Positions 43,672-53,324 of a DNA stretch of 64,000 nucleotides are shown here, one piece after another; the first letter of the stretch is position 1, and every line of letters begins with the position of its first letter. This DNA is from Melaminivora suipulveris (GTDB lineage Bacteria; Pseudomonadota; Gammaproteobacteria; Burkholderiales; Burkholderiaceae_C). Under the pieces are notes generated by a model. The model ran no database searches. It was given only the letters and a program-made list of their open reading frames with translations, and was not told the origin of the DNA. The position numbers were made by a program, and so were the translations under genes. The stretch lies in the NCBI RefSeq assembly GCF_003008575.1, contig NZ_CP027667.1, positions 3,372,001-3,436,000 on the forward strand, read 5' to 3'.

Positions 43672-44262
43672 TTACCTGATGTTCGTCAATTCCTGCGCCA
43701 GCCATTCGCGGGCCAGGGCTTCGGCCACCGGGCTGGAATTGCCCGCCTGGGCGGATTCGAAGCGCACGAGCATGCGCTCGTCGATCTGCTGGCGCTGCTG
43801 CGTGCTCACGCTCTGCGGCTCCAGCCCGAGCTCGCGGCAGGCCGACATGAAGGCTTCGGAGCCACGCGCCGCCGACACCTGGAGCCGCGTCAGGAAATCC
43901 ACGCCCTGCAGCGCCGTGCGGCTGGTCTGGGCCATGTCGATGGCCTGCAGCACCGTACGCCCCGACAGGGGGCGGCCCGGCGCGGGTTGAAGATCCAGCT
44001 CATGCGCCACGGCAGCCTGGATGCCGCGCGAAAACGACTGGCCCAGCGCCGCGACGAAGGCCGAGGTGGTGTCGCTGTCCGGCTCGATCCAGGCGACGGC
44101 TCGCTGGCTGGGGGTCGTCCCCGCGGCCTTGACGTGCCACTGCGCCCCGTCCCGGCTGACGTGCAGCCACTCGCCGCGCTGGGCGGCTTCCTGGAACGCC
44201 TCCAGCCGGGGCGGGTCGCTCGCTGCGGCAACGGCAGGGGAGGGAGGCAGGTTAGAGATCAT
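43672..44262 (-). CDS. Candidate secreted effector, unknown
   Basis: A 196-residue protein without signal peptide or membrane segment. The N-terminus (ISNLPPSPAVAAASDPP) is polar and disordered, as in type III substrates. Beyond that the sequence alternates strands (GEWLHVSRDGAQWHVKAAG) and helices (QAIDMAQTSRTALQGVDFLT; QQRQQIDERMLVRFESAQ). No family recognised. It is preceded by a perfect GGAACC-N13-GGTTAC motif at 44349-44373, so it belongs to the T3SS regulon; a chaperone-like gene lies 160 bases upstream on the same strand. Effector status is inferred from regulation and neighbours. Confidence 0.65.
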   Translation of the reverse strand: MISNLPPSPAVAAASDPPRLEAFQEAAQRGEWLHVSRDGAQWHVKAAGTTPSQRAVAWIEPDSDTTSAFVAALGQSFSRGIQAAVAHELDLQPAPGRPLSGRTVLQAIDMAQTSRTALQGVDFLTRLQVSAARGSEAFMSACRELGLEPQSVSTQQRQQIDERMLVRFESAQAGNSSPVAEALAREWLAQELTNIR

Positions 44263-44311
44263 CGACAGGAGCGGGTGTGCGGAAAATTGCGGCGCCTAGG
44301 TGGATGCCATT

Positions 44312-44337
44312 GCCCCGTGCATCTCGGGCACCGGGGC
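44312..44337 (-). other. Hairpin in the leader of the candidate effector
   Basis: GCCCCG(TGC)...(GCA)CCGGGGC forms a nine-pair stem with one bulge. If transcription starts about ten bases after the motif at 44349, the hairpin lies at the very 5' end of the mRNA, about 50 bases before the start codon. Role unknown. Confidence 0.35.
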
Positions 44338-44348
44338 TTGCTGGGTGG

Positions 44349-44373
44349 GTAACCATTGTCCGGCTTCGGTTCC
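44349..44373 (-). promoter_or_regulatory. ECF-type promoter motif upstream of the candidate effector
   Basis: On the minus strand: GGAACC, 13 bases, GGTTAC, followed by CCACCC. It matches the sites at 25807, 25859 and 38769 in both boxes and spacing. The leader to the ATG at 44262 would be about 80 bases. Confidence 0.7.
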
Positions 44374-44422
44374 GTGCCAATTGCAAAGCAGTGTGACTGC
44401 GGCGGCGGGCCGTCGCAGGCGC

Positions 44423-44866
44423 TCAGATGCGTTGCGCCCAGTCCATCATGCGGCTGGTCTGCGAGACCGCCGCGCGGTGGTCCGCCATGCGCTGCTGCCA
44501 GCGCTCGGCGTGTTGCAGCACGAGTTCGATGGCCTGCAGCAGGGCGGCTGCGCTGGCCTCCGCCCAGGCCAGGGGCAGATGCAGGACGGCGCGGCCCTGG
44601 TCATCCAGCCCCGCCCAGCCCCCGCCAAAGCCCGCGCCCATGTGGTTGCCCTCAAGCAGCGCGCGCACGAACTCGCCCTCCGGACGGCGACCGTGCAGGG
44701 TGCAGGCGATGACCCAGCGGCCCTGCGCCGGAGCGGGGTGCAGCTCGACGATCTGATCGCCGTCGAACAGCAGCCGGCAGCAGCCCTGGGCGTCCAGGCG
44801 CAGGCCGGGGATGCCAATGGACTCACCCAGAGCAGAAATCAGCGCGCTTGCGTCGGCATCGGACAT
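44423..44866 (-). CDS. CesT-family type III secretion chaperone
   Basis: A 147-residue class I chaperone. The typical elements are an N-terminal helix (ALISALGESIGIPGLRLD), strands (GCCRLLFDGDQIVELHPAPA; GRWVIACTLHGRRP), the helix FVRALLEGNHMGAGFGG and strands AGLDDQGRAVLHLPLAW, then a C-terminal helix. AGGAGG-like sequence precedes the ATG at 44866; a longer frame upstream lacks similarity. It is related in pattern to the chaperone at 14595. No clear ECF motif precedes it. The candidate effector at 43672 is a plausible client. This gene marks the right edge of the T3SS locus. Confidence 0.8.
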   Translation of the reverse strand: MSDADASALISALGESIGIPGLRLDAQGCCRLLFDGDQIVELHPAPAQGRWVIACTLHGRRPEGEFVRALLEGNHMGAGFGGGWAGLDDQGRAVLHLPLAWAEASAAALLQAIELVLQHAERWQQRMADHRAAVSQTSRMMDWAQRI

Positions 44867-44968
44867 GGAAGGAGGAACTCGCAGCGGTGGCAGCCGGAAT
44901 GGGCGGCGCCGATGATACGCCGCACCAGCGCGCCACCGCGACATGGAACCTCCCAGGTATATGCCCGA

Positions 44969-44997
44969 TTGGGGATAAACAAACAGAAAACTATTCT
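44969..44997 (+). promoter_or_regulatory. Candidate sigma-70 promoter of the sulfate importer
   Basis: TTGGGG at 44969-44974 and TATTCT at 44992-44997 are separated by 17 bases in a markedly AT-rich patch (GATAAACAAACAGAAAACTA) that stands out in this G+C-rich window. Such AT-rich sequence upstream of cys genes commonly holds CysB or Cbl sites; none can be defined here with certainty. Confidence 0.45.
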
Positions 44998-45067
44998 TTT
45001 GGGTTTTGATGACCCGTTCGGACAATGCCCGTCATCCGCCAATCGGCACGACAAGGCATTGCTCCAG

Positions 45068-46075
45068 ATGACTCTCAATACCCGCTTCAGGGCGCTCGTC
45101 GCCTCTCTCGCTCTCGGCGCCAGCGGCCTGGCCGCCGCCCAGGCCAACGCGCTGCTGAACGTCAGCTACGACGTGGCGCGCGAGTTCTACAAGGACTACA
45201 ACGCCGCCTTCGTCGCCCATTACAAAAAGACCAAGGGCGTCGAGGTCAAGGTGGACCAGTCGCACGCCGGCTCCAGCGCCCAGGCGCGCGCCGTGAATGA
45301 CGGGCTAGGCGCCGATGTGGTCACCTTCAACACCACCACCGACGTGCAGTTCCTGGCCGACAACGGCGTGGTCGCCAGGGACTGGGCGACAAAGTTCCCG
45401 CACGAGGCCTCGCCCACCACGTCCACCATGCTGCTGCTGGTGCGCCAGGGCAACCCGAAAAACATCAAGGACTGGGACGATTTGATTCGCCCGGACGTCA
45501 AGGTCGTGGTCGTCAACCCCAAGACCGGCGGCAATGGCCGCTATGCCTACCTGGCGGCCTGGGGGAGCGTGCGCGAGAAGGGTGGCAGCGACGCGCAGGC
45601 GGCCGAGTTCGTCGCCAGGCTGTACAAGAACGTGCCGGTGCTGGCCAAGGGCGGGCGCGACGCCACCGCCACCTTCCTGCAGCGCGGCATCGGCGACGTG
45701 CTGATCACCTTCGAGTCCGAAGTCGTCTCGGTCGAGCGCGAATTCGGCAAGGGCAAGGTCGATGCCGTCTACCCGTCGGTGAGCATCACCGCCAAGAACC
45801 CGGTGGCGGTGGTCGAGCGCACGGTGGCGAAAAAGGGCACGGGCGAGCTGGCCCGCGCCTATCTGGACTATCTGTATTCGGACGAGGCGCAGGAGATTGC
45901 CGCCCGCCACGCCATCCGCCCGCGCTCGGAGGCCGTGCTGAAGAGGCACGCCGACCAGTTCAAGCCCATCCAGCAGTTCGCCGTGGCCAAGTATTTCGGC
46001 AGCCTGGCGCAGGCGCAGAAGGTGCACTTCAACGACGGCGGCCAGTTCGACAAGCTGTACCAGCCGGGGCGCTGA
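45068..46075 (+). CDS. sbp: Sulfate/thiosulfate-binding periplasmic protein
   Basis: A 335-residue solute-binding protein. The signal peptide (LVASLALGASGLAAAQA) is followed by LLNVSYDVAREFYKDYNAAF, characteristic of Sbp/CysP. Later matches are PKTGGNGRYAYLAAWGSVRE and FLQRGIGDVLITFESEVVSV, closer to Sbp than to thiosulfate-preferring CysP. The ATG at 45068 starts the signal peptide directly. Three bases separate its stop from cysT. The product delivers sulfate to the CysT-CysW-CysA importer for cysteine synthesis. Confidence 0.95.
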   Translation: MTLNTRFRALVASLALGASGLAAAQANALLNVSYDVAREFYKDYNAAFVAHYKKTKGVEVKVDQSHAGSSAQARAVNDGLGADVVTFNTTTDVQFLADNGVVARDWATKFPHEASPTTSTMLLLVRQGNPKNIKDWDDLIRPDVKVVVVNPKTGGNGRYAYLAAWGSVREKGGSDAQAAEFVARLYKNVPVLAKGGRDATATFLQRGIGDVLITFESEVVSVEREFGKGKVDAVYPSVSITAKNPVAVVERTVAKKGTGELARAYLDYLYSDEAQEIAARHAIRPRSEAVLKRHADQFKPIQQFAVAKYFGSLAQAQKVHFNDGGQFDKLYQPGR

Positions 46076-46078
46076 GCC

Positions 46079-46981
46079 ATGGCCGTCGCCATTCTGGCCA
46101 GCGTCGCGCCGGCCTTGCCTGAGCGCGCCGCAGCCGACGCGGCGCCGCGCCGGCGCCGCGCCCGCCGGGTGCTGCCCGGCTTCGGGCTGACGCTGGGCTA
46201 CACGCTGTTCTACCTGAGCGTGGTGGTGCTGGTGCCGCTGCTGGCGCTGCTGCTCAAGTCCTTCACCCTGTCCTGGCCACAGTTCTGGGAGGCGGTGTCC
46301 GCGCCGCGCGTGCTGGCCGCTTACCGGCTCACCTTCGGCGCATCGCTGCTGGCGGCGTGCACCAACGCAGTCTTCGGCCTGCTGATCGCCTGGGTGCTGG
46401 TGCGCTACCAGTTTCCGGGCAAGAAAGTGCTCGACGCCCTGGTCGATCTGCCCTTTGCCCTGCCCACGGCCGTGGCCGGGATTTCGCTCACGGCGCTGCT
46501 GGCGGGCAACGGCTGGGTCGGGCAGTATCTGGAGCCGCTGGGCGTGCAGCTAGCGTTCCAGCCCGGCGGCGTGGTGATTGCGCTGATCTTCATCGGTCTG
46601 CCGTTCGTCGTGCGCACCGTGCAGCCGGTGCTCGCAGACACGGAAAAGGAGCTGGAGGAAGCCGCATCCAGCCTGGGCGCCACGCGCTGGCAGGTGTTTC
46701 GCCACGTTCTGCTGCCGGCCATCCTGCCGGCGCTCATGACCGGCTTTGCCATGGCGTTCGCGCGGGCGATTGGCGAGTACGGCTCAGTCATCTTCATTGC
46801 CGGCAACGTGCCCATGGTGTCCGAAATCGTTCCCCTGATCATCATCGGCAAGCTGGAGCAGTACGACATCGCCGGCGCCACCGCCGTGGCCGTCGTCATG
46901 CTTGTCCTCTCGTTCGCCATGCTGCTGGTCATCAACGCCTTGCAGGCCTGGCAGCGCAAGCGCGCGGGGATGGCGGCATGA
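46079..46981 (+). CDS. cysT: Sulfate ABC transporter permease CysT
   Basis: A 300-residue inner-membrane permease. After a basic, Ala-rich N-terminus of about 35 residues come six membrane segments, starting [20 protein letters not shown]. The coupling-helix motif [20 protein letters not shown] lies in the second half, and [20 protein letters not shown] is typical of CysT/CysU. The stop overlaps the cysW ATG (ATGA). Partner of CysW in the importer. Confidence 0.96.
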   Translation: MAVAILASVAPALPERAAADAAPRRRRARRVLPGFGLTLGYTLFYLSVVVLVPLLALLLKSFTLSWPQFWEAVSAPRVLAAYRLTFGASLLAACTNAVFGLLIAWVLVRYQFPGKKVLDALVDLPFALPTAVAGISLTALLAGNGWVGQYLEPLGVQLAFQPGGVVIALIFIGLPFVVRTVQPVLADTEKELEEAASSLGATRWQVFRHVLLPAILPALMTGFAMAFARAIGEYGSVIFIAGNVPMVSEIVPLIIIGKLEQYDIAGATAVAVVMLVLSFAMLLVINALQAWQRKRAGMAA

Positions 46982-47871
46982 GCGGCGCGTCCACTCCCGC
47001 CGTCCGCCATGCCGGCGCCACCACCGAGCCGCGCTGGCTGCAGTGGCTGCTCATCGCCGTGGCGCTGGGCTTTTTGCTGCTGTTCCTGGTGCTGCCGCTG
47101 GCCGCTGTTTTCGCCGAAGCCTTGCGGCAAGGTCTGGCTGCCTACCTGGCAGCGCTGCGCGAGCCCGATGCCTGGGCGGCGATCCGCCTGACGCTGCTGA
47201 CCGCCGCCCTGGCCGTGCCGCTCAACCTGGTCTTCGGCGTGGCGGCGGCGTGGGCCATCGCCAAGTACGAGTTCCGCGGCAAGGCTTTCCTGACGACGTT
47301 GATCGACCTGACGTTTTCCATCTCGCCGGTGGTGGCCGGGCTGATGTACGTGCTGGTCTTTGGCGCCAACGGCTGGTTCGGGCCGTGGCTGGCGGCACAC
47401 GACATCAAGATCATCTTCGCCGTGCCGGGCATCGTGCTGGCGACCATCTTCGTCACCTTCCCCTTCATCGCGCGCGAATTGATCCCGCTGATGCAGGCGC
47501 AGGGCCATGACGAGGAACAGGCCGCCATCGTGCTGGGCGCCAGCGGCTGGCAGACGTTCTGGCACGTAACGCTGCCGGGCATCAAGTGGGGCCTGCTGTA
47601 CGGCGTGATCCTGTGCAACGCGCGTGCCATGGGCGAGTTCGGCGCGGTGTCGGTGGTCTCGGGCCATATCCGCGGGCAGACCAACACCATCCCGCTGCAC
47701 GTGGAGATTCTCTACAACGAGTACCAGTCGGTGGCGGCCTTCGCCTCGGCCTCGCTGCTGGCGCTGCTGGCCCTGGTCACGCTGGCCGTCAAGACGCTGG
47801 CCGAGCGCGCAAGCGCCCGCGAGCTCGACATTACCGCCTTTTCGGATAAAAAAGGCCCTCAGTCGGCGTGA
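46978..47871 (+). CDS. cysW: Sulfate ABC transporter permease CysW
   Basis: A 297-residue permease with six membrane segments and the coupling motif [20 protein letters not shown]. It contains [20 protein letters not shown] and [14 protein letters not shown], both typical of CysW. The last residues (SDKKGPQSA) are encoded by a dispersed repeat that begins inside the gene, so the native C-terminus was probably altered by its insertion. The tail is cytosolic and should tolerate this. ATGA-coupled to cysT. Confidence 0.96.
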   Translation: MSGASTPAVRHAGATTEPRWLQWLLIAVALGFLLLFLVLPLAAVFAEALRQGLAAYLAALREPDAWAAIRLTLLTAALAVPLNLVFGVAAAWAIAKYEFRGKAFLTTLIDLTFSISPVVAGLMYVLVFGANGWFGPWLAAHDIKIIFAVPGIVLATIFVTFPFIARELIPLMQAQGHDEEQAAIVLGASGWQTFWHVTLPGIKWGLLYGVILCNARAMGEFGAVSVVSGHIRGQTNTIPLHVEILYNEYQSVAAFASASLLALLALVTLAVKTLAERASARELDITAFSDKKGPQSA

Positions 47872-47897
47872 ATGAAGCGCAAGCAGCTATCAATTTA
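47848..47897 (+). repeat. Dispersed repeat across the cysW stop
   Basis: AAAAAAGGCCCTCAGTCGGC, then GTGAATGAAGCGCAAGCAGC and TATCAATT, a clean family member. It supplies the last codons and stop of cysW and ends at the ATG of cysA, leaving cysA without a strong Shine-Dalgarno. Confidence 0.75.
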
Positions 47898-49024
47898 TGA
47901 GCATCGAAATCCGCAACGTCAGCAAACAGTTCGGCAGCTTCCACGCGCTGCAGGGCGTGAACCTGGACATCGCATCGGGCGAATTGATCGCCCTGCTGGG
48001 GCCTTCGGGCTGCGGCAAGACCACGCTCTTGCGCATCATCGCCGGGCTGGAGACGCCCGACGCCGGCAGCATCCACTTCAGCGGCCAGGACACGACGCAG
48101 GTGCACGTGCGCGAGCGCGGCGTGGGTTTCGTGTTCCAGCACTACGCGCTGTTTCGGCACATGACGGTCTTCGACAACGTGGCCTTCGGCCTGCGCATGA
48201 AGCCACGGCGCGAGCGTCCCAACGAGGCCGTCATCCGCGCCAAGGTCATGGAGCTGCTGAGCCTGGTGCAGCTGGACTGGATTGCCGACCGTCACCCCTC
48301 GCAGCTGTCGGGCGGGCAGCGCCAGCGCATCGCCCTGGCGCGGGCGCTGGCCGTCGAGCCCAAGGTGCTGCTGCTGGACGAACCCTTCGGCGCGCTGGAT
48401 GCCAAGGTGAGAAAGGAGCTGAGGCGGTGGCTGCGCCGCCTGCACGACGAGCTGCACGTGACCAGCATCTTCGTTACGCACGACCAGGAGGAAGCGCTGG
48501 AGGTGGCCGACCGCGTGGTCGTGCTCAACCAGGGCCGCATCGAGCAGCAGGGCACGCCGCAGCAGGTCTGGGACCACCCAGCCAGTCCCTTCGTGTGCAG
48601 CTTTCTGGGCGACGTGAACCTGTTCCAGGGCCGCGCCAGCGGCGGGCGCATCGAGCTGGCCGGGGGACTGAGCCTGGACAGCCCCGGCGATCAGCCGCCC
48701 CTGGATGGCACGCCGGCCCGGGCCTATGTGCGCCCGCACGACCTGGAGGTGCGCCGCGCCCCGCCGGCCACGGCACAGCAGCCGGCAGGGGCGGATGGCA
48801 TCAAGGCGCGGCTGGCGCGGGCCATCGTCGTCGGGCCGATCGCGCGGCTGGAACTTATCCCCGGCGGCGCCACCCCAAGCGCGGACAATACGTGGTCCGA
48901 CACGCTGATCGAGGCACAGATTCCGGCGCAGCAGTTCCATGAACTGGACCTGCGCGAAGGCGAGACGCTGGTGGTGACGCCGCGGCGCAGCCAGGTTTTC
49001 TTCGATCAGGGTGCCGGCATCTGA
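47897..49024 (+). CDS. cysA: Sulfate ABC transporter ATP-binding protein CysA
   Basis: A 375-residue ATPase. Walker A GPSGCGKT is at about residues 35-42, the signature [20 protein letters not shown] follows, then Walker [13 protein letters not shown] and the switch His in [15 protein letters not shown]. The C-terminal TOBE-like regulatory domain starts near residue 235 ([17 protein letters not shown]). The start at 47897 falls at the end of a dispersed repeat. Completes the sbp-cysT-cysW-cysA operon. Confidence 0.96.
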   Translation: MSIEIRNVSKQFGSFHALQGVNLDIASGELIALLGPSGCGKTTLLRIIAGLETPDAGSIHFSGQDTTQVHVRERGVGFVFQHYALFRHMTVFDNVAFGLRMKPRRERPNEAVIRAKVMELLSLVQLDWIADRHPSQLSGGQRQRIALARALAVEPKVLLLDEPFGALDAKVRKELRRWLRRLHDELHVTSIFVTHDQEEALEVADRVVVLNQGRIEQQGTPQQVWDHPASPFVCSFLGDVNLFQGRASGGRIELAGGLSLDSPGDQPPLDGTPARAYVRPHDLEVRRAPPATAQQPAGADGIKARLARAIVVGPIARLELIPGGATPSADNTWSDTLIEAQIPAQQFHELDLREGETLVVTPRRSQVFFDQGAGI

Positions 49025-49094
49025 TGGCACGCGCCATCCCTCTTGCGAGGGCAAGGCGTGGGCCCGGCAACTTCCGAGGGAAAGAATCAAAACA

Positions 49095-49610
49095 ATGCTG
49101 CTCAACTGGATCGCCACGGCGCCGCGCCGCATCCTGGCGCTGATCACCGCCGCCTGCGTCGGCCTGCTGGCCTTTGGCCTGTACCTGCAATACGTCGTGG
49201 GACTGGAGCCGTGCCCGATGTGCATCGTGCAGCGCTACGCGCTGATCGGCGTGGCGGTGACCACGGCGCTGGCCAGCGCCAACGGCCGCGCGGGCTGGTG
49301 GAAGGGCTGGGGCGCCCTGGCGCTGCTGGTGGCCGGCTTTGGCGCTTTCGTCGCCGCGCGCCAGAGCTGGCTGCAGTGGTATCCGCCCGAGGTGGCGACC
49401 TGCGGGCGCGACTTCTACGGAATGATTGAGAACTATCCCATCAGCCGGGCCATTCCCATGATCTTCCGCGGCTCGGGCGACTGCACGGCGGTGGACTGGC
49501 GCTTCCTGGGCGGCTCCATCGCCAACTGGTCGTTCGTCTGGTTCGTGGCTTTCAGCCTGGTGCTGCTGGCACTGCTGCTGCGCGGCGGCGCCCAGCGCCT
49601 GCCGCGCTGA
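49095..49610 (+). CDS. dsbB: Disulfide bond formation protein DsbB
   Basis: A 171-residue four-helix membrane protein that reoxidises DsbA with quinone. The first redox pair is CPMC (Cys40, Cys43) after LQYVVGLEP; the second pair is Cys103 and Cys130 in the second periplasmic loop (ATCGRDFY and GSGDCTAVDW). Length is normal. The GAGGGAAAG stretch before ATG 49095 acts as Shine-Dalgarno. DsbB activity would also help the secretin and other disulfide-bearing envelope proteins, but no specific link is shown. Confidence 0.95.
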   Translation: MLLNWIATAPRRILALITAACVGLLAFGLYLQYVVGLEPCPMCIVQRYALIGVAVTTALASANGRAGWWKGWGALALLVAGFGAFVAARQSWLQWYPPEVATCGRDFYGMIENYPISRAIPMIFRGSGDCTAVDWRFLGGSIANWSFVWFVAFSLVLLALLLRGGAQRLPR

Positions 49611-49631
49611 AGCTGGTGGTTCGCCCGGCGG

Positions 49632-51005
49632 TCACAGGCCGCTGGGCCAGGTGTCGGGCAGCTCGCCCTCGCCCTCGTGCCAGTGGCGTTCGGGTACCAG
49701 GGGCTGCAGCGCGTGCGTGCGGTCGATGTGCAGCAGCGCATCGAACTGCCCCGGCAGCCGGGTGTGGAAGTAGTGGCTCTGGCGTTCGGTGGCCGGCTGG
49801 TAGATGACGCCGATGGCGCGCTGCAGGCGGTCTTCGTGCAGCAGTTGCGCCACCTCCAAGTGGTCGCGCAGGGGTAGCCACAGCCGCTCCATGCCGCTGT
49901 CGTGCAGCAGGCGCTCGTAGCTGCCGGGCAGGCCACCCCGCACCCGCTTGCGCTCGGCCGGGCCGTCCCATTCCGACGCCGCGGTGACGCTGCCGTCGTA
50001 GGTCGACAGGCCGATCAGCACCGACTCGCGCGCCCAGCGCTCGCGCACCAGCTGGCCCACGTTCCACTCGCCCTGCTCGCCCATCTCGGTGGCGCTGGCG
50101 TCGCCCAGGTGCGAGTTGTGCGCCCATACCGCCATGCGCGGCGCGGCCCCGCGCGTGGCGCGCAGGTGCTGCTCCAGCGCGGCCAGGGTCTGCACCATGT
50201 GCGTGTCGCGCAGGTTCCACGACGACACGCGGCCGCGGAACATGGTGCGGTAGTACTCCTCGGCGTTGCGCACCAGGCGCGCGTTCTGCTGGGCGTAGAA
50301 GGCTTCGTCGCGGTCCTGGCCCAGGGTGGAGGTGGCGCGCCTGTTCATCTCCATGAGCTGGGCGATGGCGGCGTCCTCGCAACTGGCCACGGCGCCGAAG
50401 GCCGCACCCCAGCCGTAGGCCTGGCTGTCCTCGCCGCCGCGGTGTTCGAAGCAGGCATAGCGCTCGCGCGCCCGGGCCGCGGCGCGCGGATCGACCTGCT
50501 CCAGGTGGTGCAGCACGGCACGGATGGAGCCGTACATGCTGTACAGGTCCATGCCGAAGAAGCCCACCTGGCGCGCCGCCGGCACGCTGCGGTTGTGCTC
50601 GCGCAGCCACTCGACGAATTCGCGCATGACGGTGTTGCGCCACATCCAGGTCGGAAAACGCTCGAAGCCCGACAGCGCGGCCTCGGCGTCCACATCGTCC
50701 CCCCGGCCACGCACGTAGCGATCCACGCGCAGCGCGTCGGGCCAGTCGGCCTCGGCCACGACGGCGGTGCAGCCGCGCTCGGTGATCAGGCGGCGCGTGA
50801 GACGCGCGCGCTCCAGGTAGAACTCGTGCGTGCCGTGGCTGGCCTCGCCGATCAGCACGAAGCGCGCATCGCCGATCAGCTCCAGCAGTCCGGGCGCGGT
50901 GTCGGCGCGCTCGAAGGCGCGCAGGTGAGGTTTCAAGGCACGCAACAGGCGGGCGTCGCCCTCGGCGCCGTCGGTGCGGGTGTCCTGGTGGCGGGTGGAG
51001 CTCAT
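49632..51005 (-). CDS. Erythromycin-esterase-family hydrolase
   Basis: A 457-residue member of the erythromycin esterase (Ere/SucX-like) family. Signatures are VLIGEASHGTHEFYLERARL near residue 50, CTAVVAEADWPDALRVDRYV, and RMAVWAHNSHLGDASATEMG near 295, which contain the family's conserved Glu and His residues. Most chromosomal members act on unknown esters rather than macrolides, so resistance should not be assumed. It overlaps the upstream phosphoribosyltransferase gene by ATGA; the two domains are also found fused in other bacteria, which suggests a joint function. Confidence 0.88.
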   Translation of the reverse strand: MSSTRHQDTRTDGAEGDARLLRALKPHLRAFERADTAPGLLELIGDARFVLIGEASHGTHEFYLERARLTRRLITERGCTAVVAEADWPDALRVDRYVRGRGDDVDAEAALSGFERFPTWMWRNTVMREFVEWLREHNRSVPAARQVGFFGMDLYSMYGSIRAVLHHLEQVDPRAAARARERYACFEHRGGEDSQAYGWGAAFGAVASCEDAAIAQLMEMNRRATSTLGQDRDEAFYAQQNARLVRNAEEYYRTMFRGRVSSWNLRDTHMVQTLAALEQHLRATRGAAPRMAVWAHNSHLGDASATEMGEQGEWNVGQLVRERWARESVLIGLSTYDGSVTAASEWDGPAERKRVRGGLPGSYERLLHDSGMERLWLPLRDHLEVAQLLHEDRLQRAIGVIYQPATERQSHYFHTRLPGQFDALLHIDRTHALQPLVPERHWHEGEGELPDTWPSGL

Positions 51006-51661
51006 GATTGCGCCCCTGCGGTCTGCTGCTGCGCGCGCTGCAGATAGGCCAGCACCTGCTCGTCGTTCACCTGCTCGAAATCCTGGTACCAGCGGCCCAC
51101 GGCACCGAAGTCGCGCGGCTGGCGCGGACAGACCACCTCGTCGGCATGCCCGCGCAGGGCCTGGCAGGTTTCGGGTGCGCCTACCGGCACCGCCAGCACC
51201 AGCCGCGCCGGGCCCTGAGCACGGATGGCCTGCGCCGCGGCACGAATGCTGGCGCCGGTGGCCACGCCGTCATCGACCACGATCACGGTGCGCCCGGCCA
51301 GCTCGGGCAGCGGCCGCTCGCGGCGGTACAGGCGCTCGCGGCGTTCCAGCTCCAGGGTTTCCTCCTGCACCACGTCGTCCAGCGCGGGGCGTTCGACGCG
51401 GCCGGCGTGCGGCTCCAGCACCAGCGCGCCGCCGCTGGCCAGCGCCCCCACGGCAAACTCACGATGCTGTGGATGGCCGATCTTGCGCACCATGAAGACA
51501 TCCAGCGGGATGCCCAGCGCATGCGTCACTTCATACGCCACCGGCACGCCGCCGCGTGGCAGCGCCAGCACCAGCGCACCGGGTGTGTCCCGGTAATGCT
51601 CCAGCTCGCGCGCCAACACCTGGCCGGCCTCGCTGCGGTCCTTGTAGGTCAAAGCGTCCAT
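51002..51661 (-). CDS. Phosphoribosyltransferase-family protein
   Basis: A 219-residue type I phosphoribosyltransferase fold. The PRPP-binding loop is VIVVDDGVATGASIRAAAQA around residues 124-143, and the N-terminus has LVLALPRGGVPVAYEVTHAL. Such proteins with an inserted segment (here REFAVGALASGGALVLEPHA onward) are usually annotated as predicted phosphoribosyltransferases of unknown substrate. GGAGG-like sequence (AACGGAGGTTTGCC) precedes the ATG at 51661. ATGA coupling to the esterase-like gene shows one transcript. Confidence 0.9.
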   Translation of the reverse strand: MDALTYKDRSEAGQVLARELEHYRDTPGALVLALPRGGVPVAYEVTHALGIPLDVFMVRKIGHPQHREFAVGALASGGALVLEPHAGRVERPALDDVVQEETLELERRERLYRRERPLPELAGRTVIVVDDGVATGASIRAAAQAIRAQGPARLVLAVPVGAPETCQALRGHADEVVCPRQPRDFGAVGRWYQDFEQVNDEQVLAYLQRAQQQTAGAQS

Positions 51662-51747
51662 GGCAAACCTCCGTTGCCTGGCACCTTAGGCCCGTACTGT
51701 GCCGCCCCTCGTCCGCGCAGCGGCGCGAGCCGGCGTAGGACGCGCGC

Positions 51748-53100
<1,353 letters not shown>

Positions 53101-53126
53101 GGGCGGGGAAGCGGCAGCGGCGGCGA

Positions 53127-53165
53127 TAAAAAAAGCCTGCGGGCCCCGCGCGGCTCAGGCAGGCG
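53127..53165 (-). terminator. Probable intrinsic terminator after the acyltransferase gene
   Basis: On the minus strand GCCTGC...GCAGGC flanks a G+C-rich loop (GCGCGGGGCCC) and is followed by seven T. It lies between the acyltransferase stop and the argA start, so argA is probably transcribed from its own promoter in the 26 bases beyond or just upstream. Confidence 0.6.
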
Positions 53166-53261
53166 GCGGGCTCGGCAAGCGAAAACGCGCAGTGTAGCGG
53201 CTGCCTTGACCGCCTGCGGCGTGGGGCGCTTTGGGCGGCCCGCACGGGTGTATTTCAAGCT

Positions 53262-53314
53262 ATTTTGGCCTTCAGTCGGCGTGGATCAAGCGTGTGTAGC
53301 TATACAAATAATAG
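53262..53314 (+). repeat. Dispersed repeat copy, intergenic
   Basis: TTTTGGCCTTCAGTCGGCGT, then GGATCAAGCGTGTGTAGCTA and TACAAATAATAGC. One of the three best copies of the family. It sits in the gap between the acyltransferase stop and the terminator. Confidence 0.75.
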
Positions 53315-53324
53315 CGATATACGA

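Noticed and set aside
44945..44950. GGAACC upstream of the 44423 chaperone and sbp
   Set aside because: No GGTTAC at 12-14 bases on that strand, so it does not complete the ECF motif.
49632..51005. Macrolide-resistance gene
   Set aside because: The family match is real, but chromosomal members mostly do not hydrolyse macrolides and no mobile context is present.
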